Origin: Methylorubrum populi
Lineage (GTDB): Bacteria; Pseudomonadota; Alphaproteobacteria; Rhizobiales; Beijerinckiaceae
Assembly: GCA_036946625.1 (NCBI GenBank)
Contig: JAQIIU010000003.1
Span: 2,059,001-2,123,000 of the forward strand
Direction: 5' to 3'
Length of the DNA stretch: 64,000 nucleotides
The notes beneath the pieces are model-generated. The model was not told where the DNA came from. It saw only the letters and a program-made list of their open reading frames with translations, and did no database searches. This document shows, one piece after another, positions 7,704-14,923 of this stretch. Position numbers and translations under genes: made by a program. How positions within the stretch are numbered: the stretch's first letter is position 1; each line of letters starts with the position of its first letter.

Positions 7704-9308
7704 TCATCCGCGGATGAAATCCGCGATCAGCGCGGGCGCCGCCGTGTCGAAGCCGACGACGTCGAGCATTCCGGCATCGTCCGGGTCGGCGATGCTGAAG
7801 CCGTTGGAGACGAGCCCCACGACCACGAGCCTGGCCGGAATCCCGGTCTTCTCCCGGTATGCCCGCAGCGCCTCGACCGGATGGACCGGGCCGGCCCAGG
7901 TCTCCGAGTCCGTGTAGACCACGAACGCGTCGGCCTTCACGCCCCGCTCCAGCGCCCACCGCATCGGCAGCGAGCAGTCGGTCGCCCCGAAAGGCAGCCC
8001 GTCCGCCACGGTCGCCGCCTGATCGAGCCGCATCGACGGCCCGATCGGCAGCGTGGTGAGGGCCGCGCCCGCCTGCCAGTCGCGCCCGTCCTCCGCGGTG
8101 AAGGCGAGCGTCTGCCAGTGCTCCTCGGTCGCCGCGGTGACGAGCGCCATCGCGGCCGCCGCCTCGCGGGGCGTCAGCGCGGAGCCCGCGACGCTGCCCC
8201 AGCCCATGGAGCCGGACACGTCGAGGGCGAGCACGAGGCGCTTGCCCGTGGGCTCCACCGCCGCGAAGGCGGTGTAGAACGCCGCGTTCAACGCCTCGAC
8301 GACGGCCGCCACCGGCTCCCAGGAGAGCCGGCCGCGCTGGCCGCGCCCGGACGCGTAGGTCTTGAGCGCCACCAGCAGTGCCATCGGGTGCAGGCGCGCC
8401 TTCAACAGGCGCTCCCGGTCCGACAGCACGCCGACCACGTGCTCGGTCGCCGCGGTGAAGGGCGCGAGCGCCCCCGCCGCGGTGAGCCGGCCGAGCTGGC
8501 GCACGAGGGCGCCGACCGGCATGCGCTCGATCAGGGCCTCGTTCACCGCGCGGCTCGTGAGCAGCCCCGTCGGCAGCGCCTCCCAGGGCAGGTTGTGCGA
8601 GCGCACCTGCGCCGCCGCGAAGGCCCCGTCGACGCCCTCCGCCTGCACCGCGGCGAAGGCGTGGACGAGGGCGGGGGTCTCCTCGGTCAGCGTCCAGCGG
8701 CAGATCCAGTCGAACAGCGCCTTCCGGGCCGGCTCGTCCGTCTCCGGATGGGCCAGCCGCAGGAGGTCGCGGTGCGACCAGCCCTGGCGGGCGCGGACCT
8801 TCACCGCCTGGTAGGCGAGCGCCTCCACCGGACGCGCCCGGTACCAGTCGCCGACCGCCCGCCGCAAGCCCCGGCCCCAGCCGCGCATCGCCTCGACGGC
8901 GCCCGCGAACTGGAACAGGTGCGTGCCGGTGCGGCAGACCCGGGGCAGGGCGGCGAGCGCCACCCGGCGGGTCGCCTCGGCGTCCGCGGAGGCCGCGAGC
9001 GCGAGGGCGAAGATCGCCGGATCCTGCTTCGGGGCGCGGCCCTCCTCGCTCACCGCGACGATGGCCGCGACCGCTCGCGCCCCGTCCTCACGGATGCAGC
9101 GCATCACCGCGACCGCGTTCTCCCGGGAGAGAGGCCGCTCGCCCGCGTAGTACGAGCCGCCCTCCGCGCCGAGCACGAGGAAGCGGTCGAGCCGCGCCCA
9201 GTCGCTGACCGCGAAGGCGTGGCCGCCGGCCGAGTTCGGCACGGTGCGGAGGATCGGCTCCGACTGCGGGGTGCGCCGGAGCGAGAACAGCTTTCCATCG
9301 TTCAACAT
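7704..9308 (-). CDS. rsr: Ro60-family TROVE domain RNA-binding protein (Rsr)
   Basis: A 534-residue bacterial Ro orthologue. The TROVE domain covers about residues 15-350, with the diagnostic run FLVLGAEGGSYYAGE (43-57) and the SEEGRAPKQDPAIFALALAA segment. A von Willebrand A domain (357-534) follows with an intact metal site: DVSGS (Asp363, Ser365, Ser367), Thr443 and Asp467. Ro proteins form a HEAT-repeat ring that binds non-coding Y RNAs and ends of misfolded RNA, and in bacteria work with exoribonucleases in RNA decay and stress survival. The start at 9308 has AAAGGAG eight bases upstream; a longer in-frame extension runs into structured RNA sequence and is rejected. The gene sits directly below the Y-RNA-like array on the same strand. 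No rtcB ligase gene is in the window. Confidence 0.96.
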   Translation of the reverse strand: MLNDGKLFSLRRTPQSEPILRTVPNSAGGHAFAVSDWARLDRFLVLGAEGGSYYAGERPLSRENAVAVMRCIREDGARAVAAIVAVSEEGRAPKQDPAIFALALAASADAEATRRVALAALPRVCRTGTHLFQFAGAVEAMRGWGRGLRRAVGDWYRARPVEALAYQAVKVRARQGWSHRDLLRLAHPETDEPARKALFDWICRWTLTEETPALVHAFAAVQAEGVDGAFAAAQVRSHNLPWEALPTGLLTSRAVNEALIERMPVGALVRQLGRLTAAGALAPFTAATEHVVGVLSDRERLLKARLHPMALLVALKTYASGRGQRGRLSWEPVAAVVEALNAAFYTAFAAVEPTGKRLVLALDVSGSMGWGSVAGSALTPREAAAAMALVTAATEEHWQTLAFTAEDGRDWQAGAALTTLPIGPSMRLDQAATVADGLPFGATDCSLPMRWALERGVKADAFVVYTDSETWAGPVHPVEALRAYREKTGIPARLVVVGLVSNGFSIADPDDAGMLDVVGFDTAAPALIADFIRG

Positions 9309-9361
9309 CGCTCGCTCCTTTCTCCGCGGGGTTTTTTTGGGACTTGCCCCGAGGCTCGTTG

Positions 9362-9464
9362 CGGCCGCGCGGTCGTGGATGTTGCGAGGGGCTCCAATGC
9401 CTTGCGACGTTCGGGATTCGAACCCCAGGACCAGATCATCCTCGCAATCCGGCCCGCGCGGCCG
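9362..9464 (-). ncRNA. candidate Y RNA 1 (nearest to rsr)
   Basis: The transcript would fold as an 11-bp terminal helix CGGCCGCGCGG (9464-9454) with CCGCGCGGCCG (9372-9362). Next comes an asymmetric internal loop GCCGGA / CATCCACGA, then a perfect 8-bp helix TTGCGAGG (9447-9440) with CCTCGCAA (9389-9382). The apical part carries a tRNA T-arm-like sequence TGGGGTTCGAATCCCGA (9427-9411). Bacterial Y RNAs are known to pair a Ro-binding terminal stem with a tRNA-like module, and the gene for Ro follows 54 bases downstream. The RNA itself is inferred, not shown. Confidence 0.7.
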
Positions 9465-9683
9465 AATTCTTCTCATCGTTCCAGCGGCCGTGCGGGCATG
9501 GTGGGAGAGACAGAGAACCCGCTCTCGCGGCGTGCGTCGCCCGTCCGCCACCCAGGCATCGGACCTCGCGGCCCCGTGGGATTCGAACCCGGCCTTCCGG
9601 CCGACGATCACCTGCCTCCATCGGCCCGGCGGGAGTCGAACCCGCGACCCCCTCATGAAGAATGACAACCTTGCCGCGAACGG
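9465..9683 (-). ncRNA. tRNA-like tract, possible further Y RNA or tRNA debris
   Basis: A 219-base stretch between candidate Y RNAs 1 and 2. It has a perfect T-arm (GCGGG TTCGACT CCCGC, 9645-9629), a second T-arm with one mismatch (CCGGG TTCGAAT CCCAC, 9592-9576), a GGCC GGAA GGCC hairpin beside it, and the 3'-strand sequence CCACCATGCCCGCACGGCC, which resembles that of candidate 3. Its ends can pair over about 10 bp with a bulge (GGCCGT and GCGG with CCGC and ACGGCC). I cannot settle one fold. Confidence 0.45.
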
Positions 9684-9817
9684 CCCCGCGGTCGTGGATG
9701 TCGGGGACGGGTTTTCCTGAGCTACGGGCGTGACGCCCGGCGGAGCTCGAATCCGCGACCTCCGCGGCGGGTGCCGCGGCGCTCTGACCGGTAACCGTGT
9801 CCGTTCGGCCCGCAGGG
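9684..9817 (-). ncRNA. candidate Y RNA 2 with a full, circularly permuted tRNA-like module
   Basis: The terminal helix is CCCTGCGG (9817-9810) with CCGCGGGG (9691-9684). An internal loop GCCGAAC / CCGACATCCACGA shares CATCCACGA with candidate 1. The inner helix is GGAC and GGTT with AACC and GTCC. Inside lies a cloverleaf: D-stem GAGC (9784-9781) with GCTC (9722-9719) and the tRNA-like TAGCTCAGG; an anticodon-like hairpin CCGCGG..CCGCGG (9779-9762); a perfect T-arm GCGGA TTCGAGC TCCGC (9756-9740); and an acceptor-like helix CGGGCG/CGCCCG closed by three bases (9739-9725). The order is that of a tRNA opened in the D-loop and sealed at the acceptor end. Confidence 0.75.
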
Positions 9818-9869
9818 ACCGCCGGGATGGGGATGGGGATGGGGGGATTCACGGCCGAACCGGAGCGGC

Positions 9870-9987
9870 GGCCACGCGGGCATGGGGGTGCGGACGGGCA
9901 TGTCCTTGCGGACAACCGAGCCCTCCGCCCGGAGGCGTCAGGCGTTCGATTCCCTGAGATAACCGTCCGCTATCGGCCCGCGTGGCC
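9870..9987 (-). ncRNA. candidate Y RNA 3
   Basis: A perfect 11-bp terminal helix GGCCACGCGGG (9987-9977) with CCCGCGTGGCC (9880-9870), an internal loop CCGATA / ACCCCCATG, and a perfect 8-bp inner helix GCGGACGG (9970-9963) with CCGTCCGC (9897-9890). The apical part has three short hairpins: TCAGG..CCTGA, CCTCC GGGC GGAGG, and TGTCC GCAA GGACA with a GNRA loop. The 5' strand GCGGGCCGA..GGTTATC matches those of candidates 1, 2 and the 10.19-kb copy. Helix sequences differ from candidates 1 and 2 but pairing is kept. Confidence 0.68.
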
Positions 9988-10208
9988 GACGATCGCGCGT
10001 GCGACCGGATACGGCCGCATCGACCATGGCCGCTCGGACCCTGGACGGGCGAAAGCGGCGACGCTGAGGTCGTCGTGTTTCATGCCTTGCTCCGTCGAGG
10101 CGGGGCCAACGGGAGACGCGGACGTGTGAAGGGGCGATCGGGGCTTCACGGGACAGGTGATAACCGAACGCCGACCGGCCCGCGCCGGTGATCTTTTCGA
10201 GTCGTGAA
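9988..10208 (-). other. array spacer with a degenerate unit and a 37-codon ORF
   Basis: The 5'-strand motif CGCGGGCCGGTCGGCGTTCG plus GGTTATCACC recurs near 10,189-10,155, but I find no matching 3' strand, so this unit looks degenerate or folds otherwise. Lower down, an ORF on the minus strand (ATG at 10,081, GGAG six bases before it) reads MKHDDLSVAAF.. for 37 codons and stops inside the 5' strand of candidate 3. The sequence GGTCCGAG also occurs here, a motif resembling the conserved Ro-binding strand of animal Y RNAs. Coding status is doubtful. Confidence 0.35.
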
Positions 10209-10277
10209 CCGGACGTGGCGCGAACGGGCGAGGACCTTCCCATGCGGGCAAGCGGTCACGCCCGTTCTCCGGTCCGG
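10209..10277 (-). ncRNA. candidate Y-RNA-like hairpin 4 (promoter-proximal)
   Basis: The terminal helix CCGGAC (10277-10272) pairs with GTCCGG (10214-10209). An internal loop CGGA / GCGCCAC follows, then a perfect 9-bp helix GAACGGGCG (10267-10259) with CGCCCGTTC (10230-10222). The apex is another hairpin (GACC/GGTC, CTT/AAG, CCC/GGG). The architecture of helix, asymmetric loop with CCAC in the 3' strand, and helix is that of candidates 1-3, but there is no T-arm. It starts about ten bases below the predicted transcription start. Confidence 0.55.
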
Positions 10278-10293
10278 CCGAACCGATGGGCCG

Positions 10294-10322
10294 GGGATAC
10301 GGGCCCGCCCCGTCTGCGTCAA
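10294..10322 (-). promoter_or_regulatory. predicted housekeeping promoter of the Y-RNA-like array and rsr
   Basis: On the minus strand TTGACG (10,322-10,317) and TATCCC (10,299-10,294) are spaced by 17 bases, a good sigma-70-type match for an alphaproteobacterium. The start point would be near 10,287, just above the first hairpin. The XRE gene starts divergently 45 bases away, so its product could bind between the two start sites. Confidence 0.55.
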
Positions 10323-10366
10323 CCGCAAACTTGAAAATTCTTTCAGCTTCGCCCATCTCCCGCCTC

Positions 10367-10678
10367 ATGATCCCATCCGCCATCACCCCTGCCCAGATCC
10401 GCGCCGGACGCGGCCTTCTCAAATGGACCCAAGGGGTTCTGGCGAGCCGCGCCAGCATCTCCGCCGTGACCCTGAACATGATCGAGAGCGATCAGGTCGC
10501 ACCGCGGACCAGGACGCTCGCCGCGATCCGCTCGGTGCTCGAAGGGGAGGGCATCCGCTTCATCGGCGACGACGAGGAGGGCTACGGCGTCGTCATGCGG
10601 CGCAAGCCGCCATCGGACGACGAAAGTTCCGGGGCAGCGCAGCCCCAGGCGTCGCCTTCCGTGCGGGCCGCCGAGTGA
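10367..10678 (+). CDS. XRE-family helix-turn-helix regulator
   Basis: A 103-residue protein. The helix-turn-helix is at about 8-62 (ITPAQIRAGRGLLKWTQ..LASRASISAVTLNMIE), where the second helix pair carries the Cro/CI signature. The motif IRSVLEGEGIRFI is the usual ending of small alphaproteobacterial XRE regulators, and a Ser/Pro/Ala-rich tail follows. The ATG at 10,367 is chosen because the domain begins at once. It is divergent from the Y-RNA-like array and its stop overlaps the GTG of pxpA by four bases. Control of either neighbour is inference from position only. Confidence 0.85.
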   Translation: MIPSAITPAQIRAGRGLLKWTQGVLASRASISAVTLNMIESDQVAPRTRTLAAIRSVLEGEGIRFIGDDEEGYGVVMRRKPPSDDESSGAAQPQASPSVRAAE

Positions 10679-11454
10679 GCGCCCGCATCGATCTCAACGC
10701 CGATCTCGGCGAGGGCTTCGGCCCCTGGCGCATGGGCGACGACGCCGCGCTCCTCGACATCGTCACCTCGGCCAACGTCGCCTGCGGCTTCCACGCGGGC
10801 GACCCCGACATCATGGTCGAGACCGCCGCGGCGGCGCGGGCGCGGGGCGTGGCCATCGGCGCCCATCCGGGCTTCCCGGATCTGCGCGGCTTCGGCCGGA
10901 ACCGGATTCAGGAGAGCCCGAGACGGATCGAGCGCGACGTCGCCTATCAGATCGGCGCGCTCCAGGCCTGCGCCGCCCTGGCCGGCGCCCGCCTCACCCA
11001 CGTCAAGGCGCACGGGGCGCTCGCCAACCTCTCCAACGAGGACGAGGCCGTGGCCGAGGCGCTGGCCCGCGCCGTGGCCGGGGTGGATCGCGGCCTCGCC
11101 CTGATGGTGATGCCGGGGCTGCCCGCCGAGCGGGCCGGCGCGCGGGCCGGGCTGCCCCTGGTGCGCGAGATCTACGCCGACCGCGCCTATGCCGAGGACG
11201 GGACGCTGAGCCCCCGCTCGGCCCCCGGCGCGGTGATCCACGACGCGCAGGACGCCGCCGAGCGCGTCGCCCGCATGGTCGGGGAGGGGGCGGTGTTCAC
11301 GCCGGGCGGCCGCCGCATCCCGGCGGCGATCGACACGGTCTGCGTCCACGGCGACAACCCGGCGGCTCTGGCCATGGCCCGGGCGGTGCGGGCGGGGCTG
11401 GAGCGGGCGGGCCTTGCCCTGCGCCCCTATGGGGAGATCCGAGGGACTGTCTGA
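10675..11454 (+). CDS. pxpA: 5-oxoprolinase subunit A (LamB/YcsF family)
   Basis: With PxpB and PxpC this protein makes the ATP-dependent 5-oxoprolinase that opens pyroglutamate to glutamate. The 259-residue protein shows the family signature RIDLNADLGEGFGPWRMGDD at its N-terminus, NVACGFHAGDP, GAHPGFPDLRGFGR, HVKAHGALAN and the C-terminal TVCVHGDNP. GTG at 10,675 is chosen: it overlaps the TGA of the XRE gene and gives the family length (about 250). pxpB and pxpC are not adjacent, which is unusual since they are often one operon. Confidence 0.93.
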   Translation: MSARIDLNADLGEGFGPWRMGDDAALLDIVTSANVACGFHAGDPDIMVETAAAARARGVAIGAHPGFPDLRGFGRNRIQESPRRIERDVAYQIGALQACAALAGARLTHVKAHGALANLSNEDEAVAEALARAVAGVDRGLALMVMPGLPAERAGARAGLPLVREIYADRAYAEDGTLSPRSAPGAVIHDAQDAAERVARMVGEGAVFTPGGRRIPAAIDTVCVHGDNPAALAMARAVRAGLERAGLALRPYGEIRGTV

Positions 11455-11510
11455 CCACGGCGATCCTGTTCGCAGCCTCATCCCGAGGGGCAGGCGGCAG
11501 GTTCCCGGTC

Positions 11511-11672
11511 ATGCCGTTTCCGATCGATCACTTCGGGTTTGGCCATCCTCCGTCCTCGCGCGCGGCCGCGAAGCGATCCAGGGCGCGGGCATGTCCGGAA
11601 AGGGCGCGCCCTGGTTTGTCACGGCTTCGCAAGGACGCAGGACAGGCCGAACTCATCGACCGGATGGCGTAT
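11511..11672. repeat. dispersed repeat R1, copy 2 (diverged)
   Basis: A 162-bp copy in the same orientation as copy 1. It opens ATGCCGTTTCCGATCGATCA and ends ACCGGATGGCGTAT, with the GATCCAGGGCGCG and GGCGCGCCCTGG core arms. More substitutions and a short deletion (GCTTCGCAAGGACG) make it the most worn copy. The remaining intergenic bases (11,455-11,510 and 11,673-11,820) show no other structure. Confidence 0.8.
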
Positions 11673-11820
11673 CGGACAGGCTCCGAGTGGAGATCCGGAC
11701 GCAGCCCCCTCGCCACGGCGAAGTTTGCGGGATCGAATCCGGCCCGCTCACGGTTTCTCGAATTCAGGTGCCTCCGGGCGCCGGCCTTGAGCGTCGCGTT
11801 GCAGGGAAGCCCGGCCCGAG

Positions 11821-13851
11821 ATGAAGCGTATGTCCCCCGGCGAAGGCTTCGTCGCGCCGCCGCATCCGACCCGCGTCGCCGCCGCCGAGGCGCCCCGCGG
11901 CCCGCTCGCCTCCTCGCTGATCGTGTTCGCGATCATCGTCGCCGGCCTCTCTCTCGGCCGCGAGGTGCTGATCCCGATCGCGATCGCGGTGCTGCTGTCC
12001 TTCGTGCTCGGCCCGCTGGTGAATTTCTTGCGCCGCCTGCGGTTGGGGCGAGCGTTTGCGGTGCTGGTCTCGGTGCTGTTGGCCGCCGGGATCATCGCCG
12101 CGCTCTCCACCGTCATCGGCGTGCAGGTCGCCGAACTCGCCCAGGACGTGCCGCGCTACCAGCGCACCATCGAGCGCAAGGTCGAGGGCCTACGGACCGG
12201 CATGCTCGGCCGGACGATGGACTACATCGCCAACATCAACCGGGCGATCCATCAGGGCGGCGAGGAGAGCAAGGAGGCGGCCGGGAAGGCCAGGCCGCAG
12301 GCCGCCCGCGACAGCGCCCGCAGGACCGAGCCGGAGCCGTCGAATCCGGTCCTCGTGCAGGTGGAGGAGCGCCGGCCGAGCCCGGTCGAACTCGCCGGCA
12401 CCGTGCTCTCGCCGGTGGCGCAGCCGCTCGCCACCGCCGGCATCGTCCTCGTGGTGCTGCTGTTCATCCTGATGCAGCGCGAGGATCTGCGCGACCGCCT
12501 GATCCGGCTCGCCGGCTCCAGCGACCTCCACCGCACGACGGTGGCGATGGACGACGCGGCGCGGCGGCTCTCGCGCTACTTCCTCGGCCAGCTCGCCCTC
12601 AACTCCGCCTTCGGCATCGTCATCGGCGTCGGGCTCTGGATCATCGGCGTGCCGAGCCCCGTGCTGTGGGGCATCTTCGCGCTGGTGATGCGCTTCGTGC
12701 CCTATATCGGCGCCTTCCTCTCGGCGGTCCTGCCGATCGCCCTCGCGGCGGCGGTCGATCCGGGCTGGAGCATGGTGGTGGCGACCTTCCTGCTCTTCGC
12801 CCTCGTCGAGCCCGTCGTCGGCCAGATCGTCGAGCCGCTGGTCTACGGCCACTCGACCGGACTGTCGCCGTTCTCGGTGCTGGTCTCGGCGCTGTTCTGG
12901 ACCTGGCTGTGGGGACCGGTGGGACTCCTGCTCTCGACGCCGCTCACCGTCTGCCTCGTCGTGCTCGGGCGCCACGTCGACCGGCTCGAATTCCTGGACG
13001 TGCTGTTCAGCAACCGCCCGGCGCTCACCCCGATCGAGAACTTCTACCAGCGCATGCTCGCCGACGACCCCGAGGAGGCGCAGGAGCACGCCGACCTGAT
13101 CCTGCGGGAATGCTCGCTCTCGGCCTATTACGACGACGTGGTGCTCAAAGGCCTGGAACTCGCCGCCCGCGACGCCGCCCGCGGCGTGCTCACCCCCGAC
13201 CAGAAGGACGGGATCCGCGCCTCGATCACGGCGCTGGTGGAGGATCTGGAGGAGCGCGAGGACCGGCTGCCGGAGGCGTCCGACAAGGCCGCGCGCCCGA
13301 TCCCGGACGGGGCGGGCGAGGGCGCCTGCAAGAGCGACCCGATCCCCGAGCCCGATCCCGACGCCCTGCCCGAGGCGTGGCGCGCCGACGGGGCGGTGCT
13401 CCTCGTCTCCGGCCGCGGCTTCCTCGACGGGGCGGCCACCGCGATCGCCGACCAGCTCCTGCGCAAGCGCGGCTTCGGCACGCGGCCGGTGCCCTTCGCC
13501 GAGGTCGCCCGGGTGCGCATCGACGACTGGCATCCGGGGCCGGCCCAGGCGGTCTGCGTGATCTCGCTGGCGCTCACGGGCGAGCCCGCGCACCTGCGCC
13601 GCCTCGTCTCGCGGCTGCGCCGGAAGCTCGACGCCGTGCCCGTCGTCGCCGGCCTGTGGCGCCTCGACGAAGCGGTGCTCTCCGACGAGGCTCTCCGTGC
13701 CAAGCTCGGCGCGGACGACCACGTCACCTCCCTGCGCGCCCTGATCGAGACGATCCTGGCCATGGCCCGTCACGGGGGCGGCGCCAACGCCCCCGAACGC
13801 CGCGACGCGGCCACGCCCCCGCGGCAGGCGCAGCCCAGGGCCATCGCTTGA
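11821..13851 (+). CDS. AI-2E family (PerM-like) membrane protein with long soluble C-terminus
   Basis: A 676-residue inner-membrane protein. Two or three hydrophobic segments lie in the first 105 residues, a soluble region at about 105-190, then a membrane block to about residue 385 including the family motif LYFLGQLALNSAFGIVIG-like stretch, VPSPVLWGIFALVMRFVPYIG and FALVEPVVGQIVEP. Family members export autoinducer-like or other small molecules, or are antiporters; the substrate here is unknown. Beyond residue 395 a 280-residue cytoplasmic extension begins TPIENFYQRMLADDPEEAQEH, is alpha-helical and acidic, and is not part of the core family. The final codons and the stop lie inside repeat R4. 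Confidence 0.88.
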   Translation: MKRMSPGEGFVAPPHPTRVAAAEAPRGPLASSLIVFAIIVAGLSLGREVLIPIAIAVLLSFVLGPLVNFLRRLRLGRAFAVLVSVLLAAGIIAALSTVIGVQVAELAQDVPRYQRTIERKVEGLRTGMLGRTMDYIANINRAIHQGGEESKEAAGKARPQAARDSARRTEPEPSNPVLVQVEERRPSPVELAGTVLSPVAQPLATAGIVLVVLLFILMQREDLRDRLIRLAGSSDLHRTTVAMDDAARRLSRYFLGQLALNSAFGIVIGVGLWIIGVPSPVLWGIFALVMRFVPYIGAFLSAVLPIALAAAVDPGWSMVVATFLLFALVEPVVGQIVEPLVYGHSTGLSPFSVLVSALFWTWLWGPVGLLLSTPLTVCLVVLGRHVDRLEFLDVLFSNRPALTPIENFYQRMLADDPEEAQEHADLILRECSLSAYYDDVVLKGLELAARDAARGVLTPDQKDGIRASITALVEDLEEREDRLPEASDKAARPIPDGAGEGACKSDPIPEPDPDALPEAWRADGAVLLVSGRGFLDGAATAIADQLLRKRGFGTRPVPFAEVARVRIDDWHPGPAQAVCVISLALTGEPAHLRRLVSRLRRKLDAVPVVAGLWRLDEAVLSDEALRAKLGADDHVTSLRALIETILAMARHGGGANAPERRDAATPPRQAQPRAIA

Positions 13852-14032
13852 AGCGATGGCCCTGGGTTCCTTAGCCAGCCTCAGTCGCCGGCGCCCGCCT
13901 CCGCGGACATCTCGGCCCCTTGGGCTTTCGCTCCGCTCGATGTTTGTCAGGACGAATGTCCTGACAAACCCGCTCCGCGCGGCGCTCTTCGCGCCGCGAA
14001 GCCGCTCAAGCGGCTTCGAGCGATGGCCCTGG
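13835..14032. repeat. dispersed repeat R4, copy 1
   Basis: A 198-bp composite. It opens with a palindrome CCAGGGCCATCGCTT / AAGCGATGGCCCTGG and then has CGGACATCTCGGCCCCTTGG and a TTGTCAGGACGAATGTCCTGACAA-type palindrome in the middle. It closes with GAAGCCGCT/AGCGGCTTC and GAGCGATGGCCCTGG. An inverted copy is at 50,545-50,755 and a partial one at 47,320. Its first 17 bases encode the last residues and stop of the preceding gene. Confidence 0.85.
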
Positions 14033-14107
14033 CGCAACCCGAGCCGGCTTGACGCGGCGGCCTCCCGGCGGCTTCGTCGTCGGTGGTCACAGGGAGGCTG
14101 CCCCTCG

Positions 14108-14899
14108 ATGAGCGTCGTCGATCTCGCCCGGTTCATGGAAGACCTCGCCACCCAGTCCGGAGCGGCGATCCTGCCGTTCTTCCGGGCGCATTTCGGCCTG
14201 GACGACAAGTCCCACGGGACGGGCCGCGCCTTCGACCCCGTGACCGAGGCCGACCGCGCCGCGGAAGCCGTGATGCGGCGGATGATCAAGGACCGGCTCC
14301 CCACCCACGGCATCCTCGGCGAGGAATTCGGCTCGGAGCGGGCGGATGCGGAATGCGTCTGGGTGCTCGACCCGATCGACGGCACCCGCGCCTTCATCGG
14401 CGGCCTGCCGACCTGGGGCACGCTGATCGGGCTCACCCATCACGGCGCGGCGGTGCGCGGCCTGATGCACCAGCCCTATCTCGGCGAGCGCTTCCTCGGC
14501 GACGGCAAGACCGCGAGCGTGCGTTCGTCCCGGGGCGAGCGCCGCCTGCACACCCGCCGCTGCGAGGCGCTCGCCGACGCCATCCTCGCCACCACCGATC
14601 CGCGCCTGTTCGAGGCCGGCGAGGAGGCCGAGCGCTTCCGGGCGGTCGAGGGACGGGTGAAGATGTCGCGCTACGGCACCGATTGCTACGCCTACTGCAT
14701 GCTGGCGGCGGGCCAGATCGACCTCGTGGTCGAGGCGGGGCTCAAGCCCTACGACATCGTCGCCCTGATCCCGATCGTCGAGGGCGCGGGGGGGGTCGTC
14801 ACCGGCTGGGACGGCGGCCCGGCCACCGGCGGCGGACGAATCGTCGCCGCGGGCGATCCCCGGCTGCACGAGGCGGCGCTGGGAATCCTCAACCCGTGA
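14108..14899 (+). CDS. hisN: inositol monophosphatase-family phosphatase, probably histidinol-phosphatase HisN
   Basis: A 263-residue Mg-dependent phosphatase. The metal-binding motifs are in order: TEADRAAE, GEEFGSE, the signature WVLDPIDGTRAFIGGLPTWG, and the C-terminal GLKPYDIVALIPIVEGAGG. The TRAFIGG variant of the signature and the YGTDCYAYCMLAAGQIDLVVE run are typical of the HisN subgroup, which dephosphorylates histidinol phosphate in histidine synthesis in actinobacteria and alphaproteobacteria. The ATG at 14,108 follows AGGGAGG. No other his gene is near, so a general inositol-phosphatase role remains possible. Confidence 0.85.
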   Translation: MSVVDLARFMEDLATQSGAAILPFFRAHFGLDDKSHGTGRAFDPVTEADRAAEAVMRRMIKDRLPTHGILGEEFGSERADAECVWVLDPIDGTRAFIGGLPTWGTLIGLTHHGAAVRGLMHQPYLGERFLGDGKTASVRSSRGERRLHTRRCEALADAILATTDPRLFEAGEEAERFRAVEGRVKMSRYGTDCYAYCMLAAGQIDLVVEAGLKPYDIVALIPIVEGAGGVVTGWDGGPATGGGRIVAAGDPRLHEAALGILNP

Positions 14900-14923
14900 C
14901 CAAGCCGTGAGGGTCCGAGCCTC

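Noticed and set aside
7704..9668. Start of rsr at 9,668 instead of 9,308
   Set aside because: The extra 120 codons run through candidate Y RNA 1 and T-arm sequences and match nothing in Ro proteins, while 9,308 has a good ribosome site and the family N-terminus.
9362..9817. Ordinary tRNA genes in the array
   Set aside because: No unit has a normal acceptor stem with free ends, and the arm order in the best unit is permuted; T-arms alone are not enough for a tRNA call.
9244..9957. Several 70-160-codon plus-strand frames in the array
   Set aside because: They overlap in all frames, have tRNA-like sequence on the other strand and no family motif.
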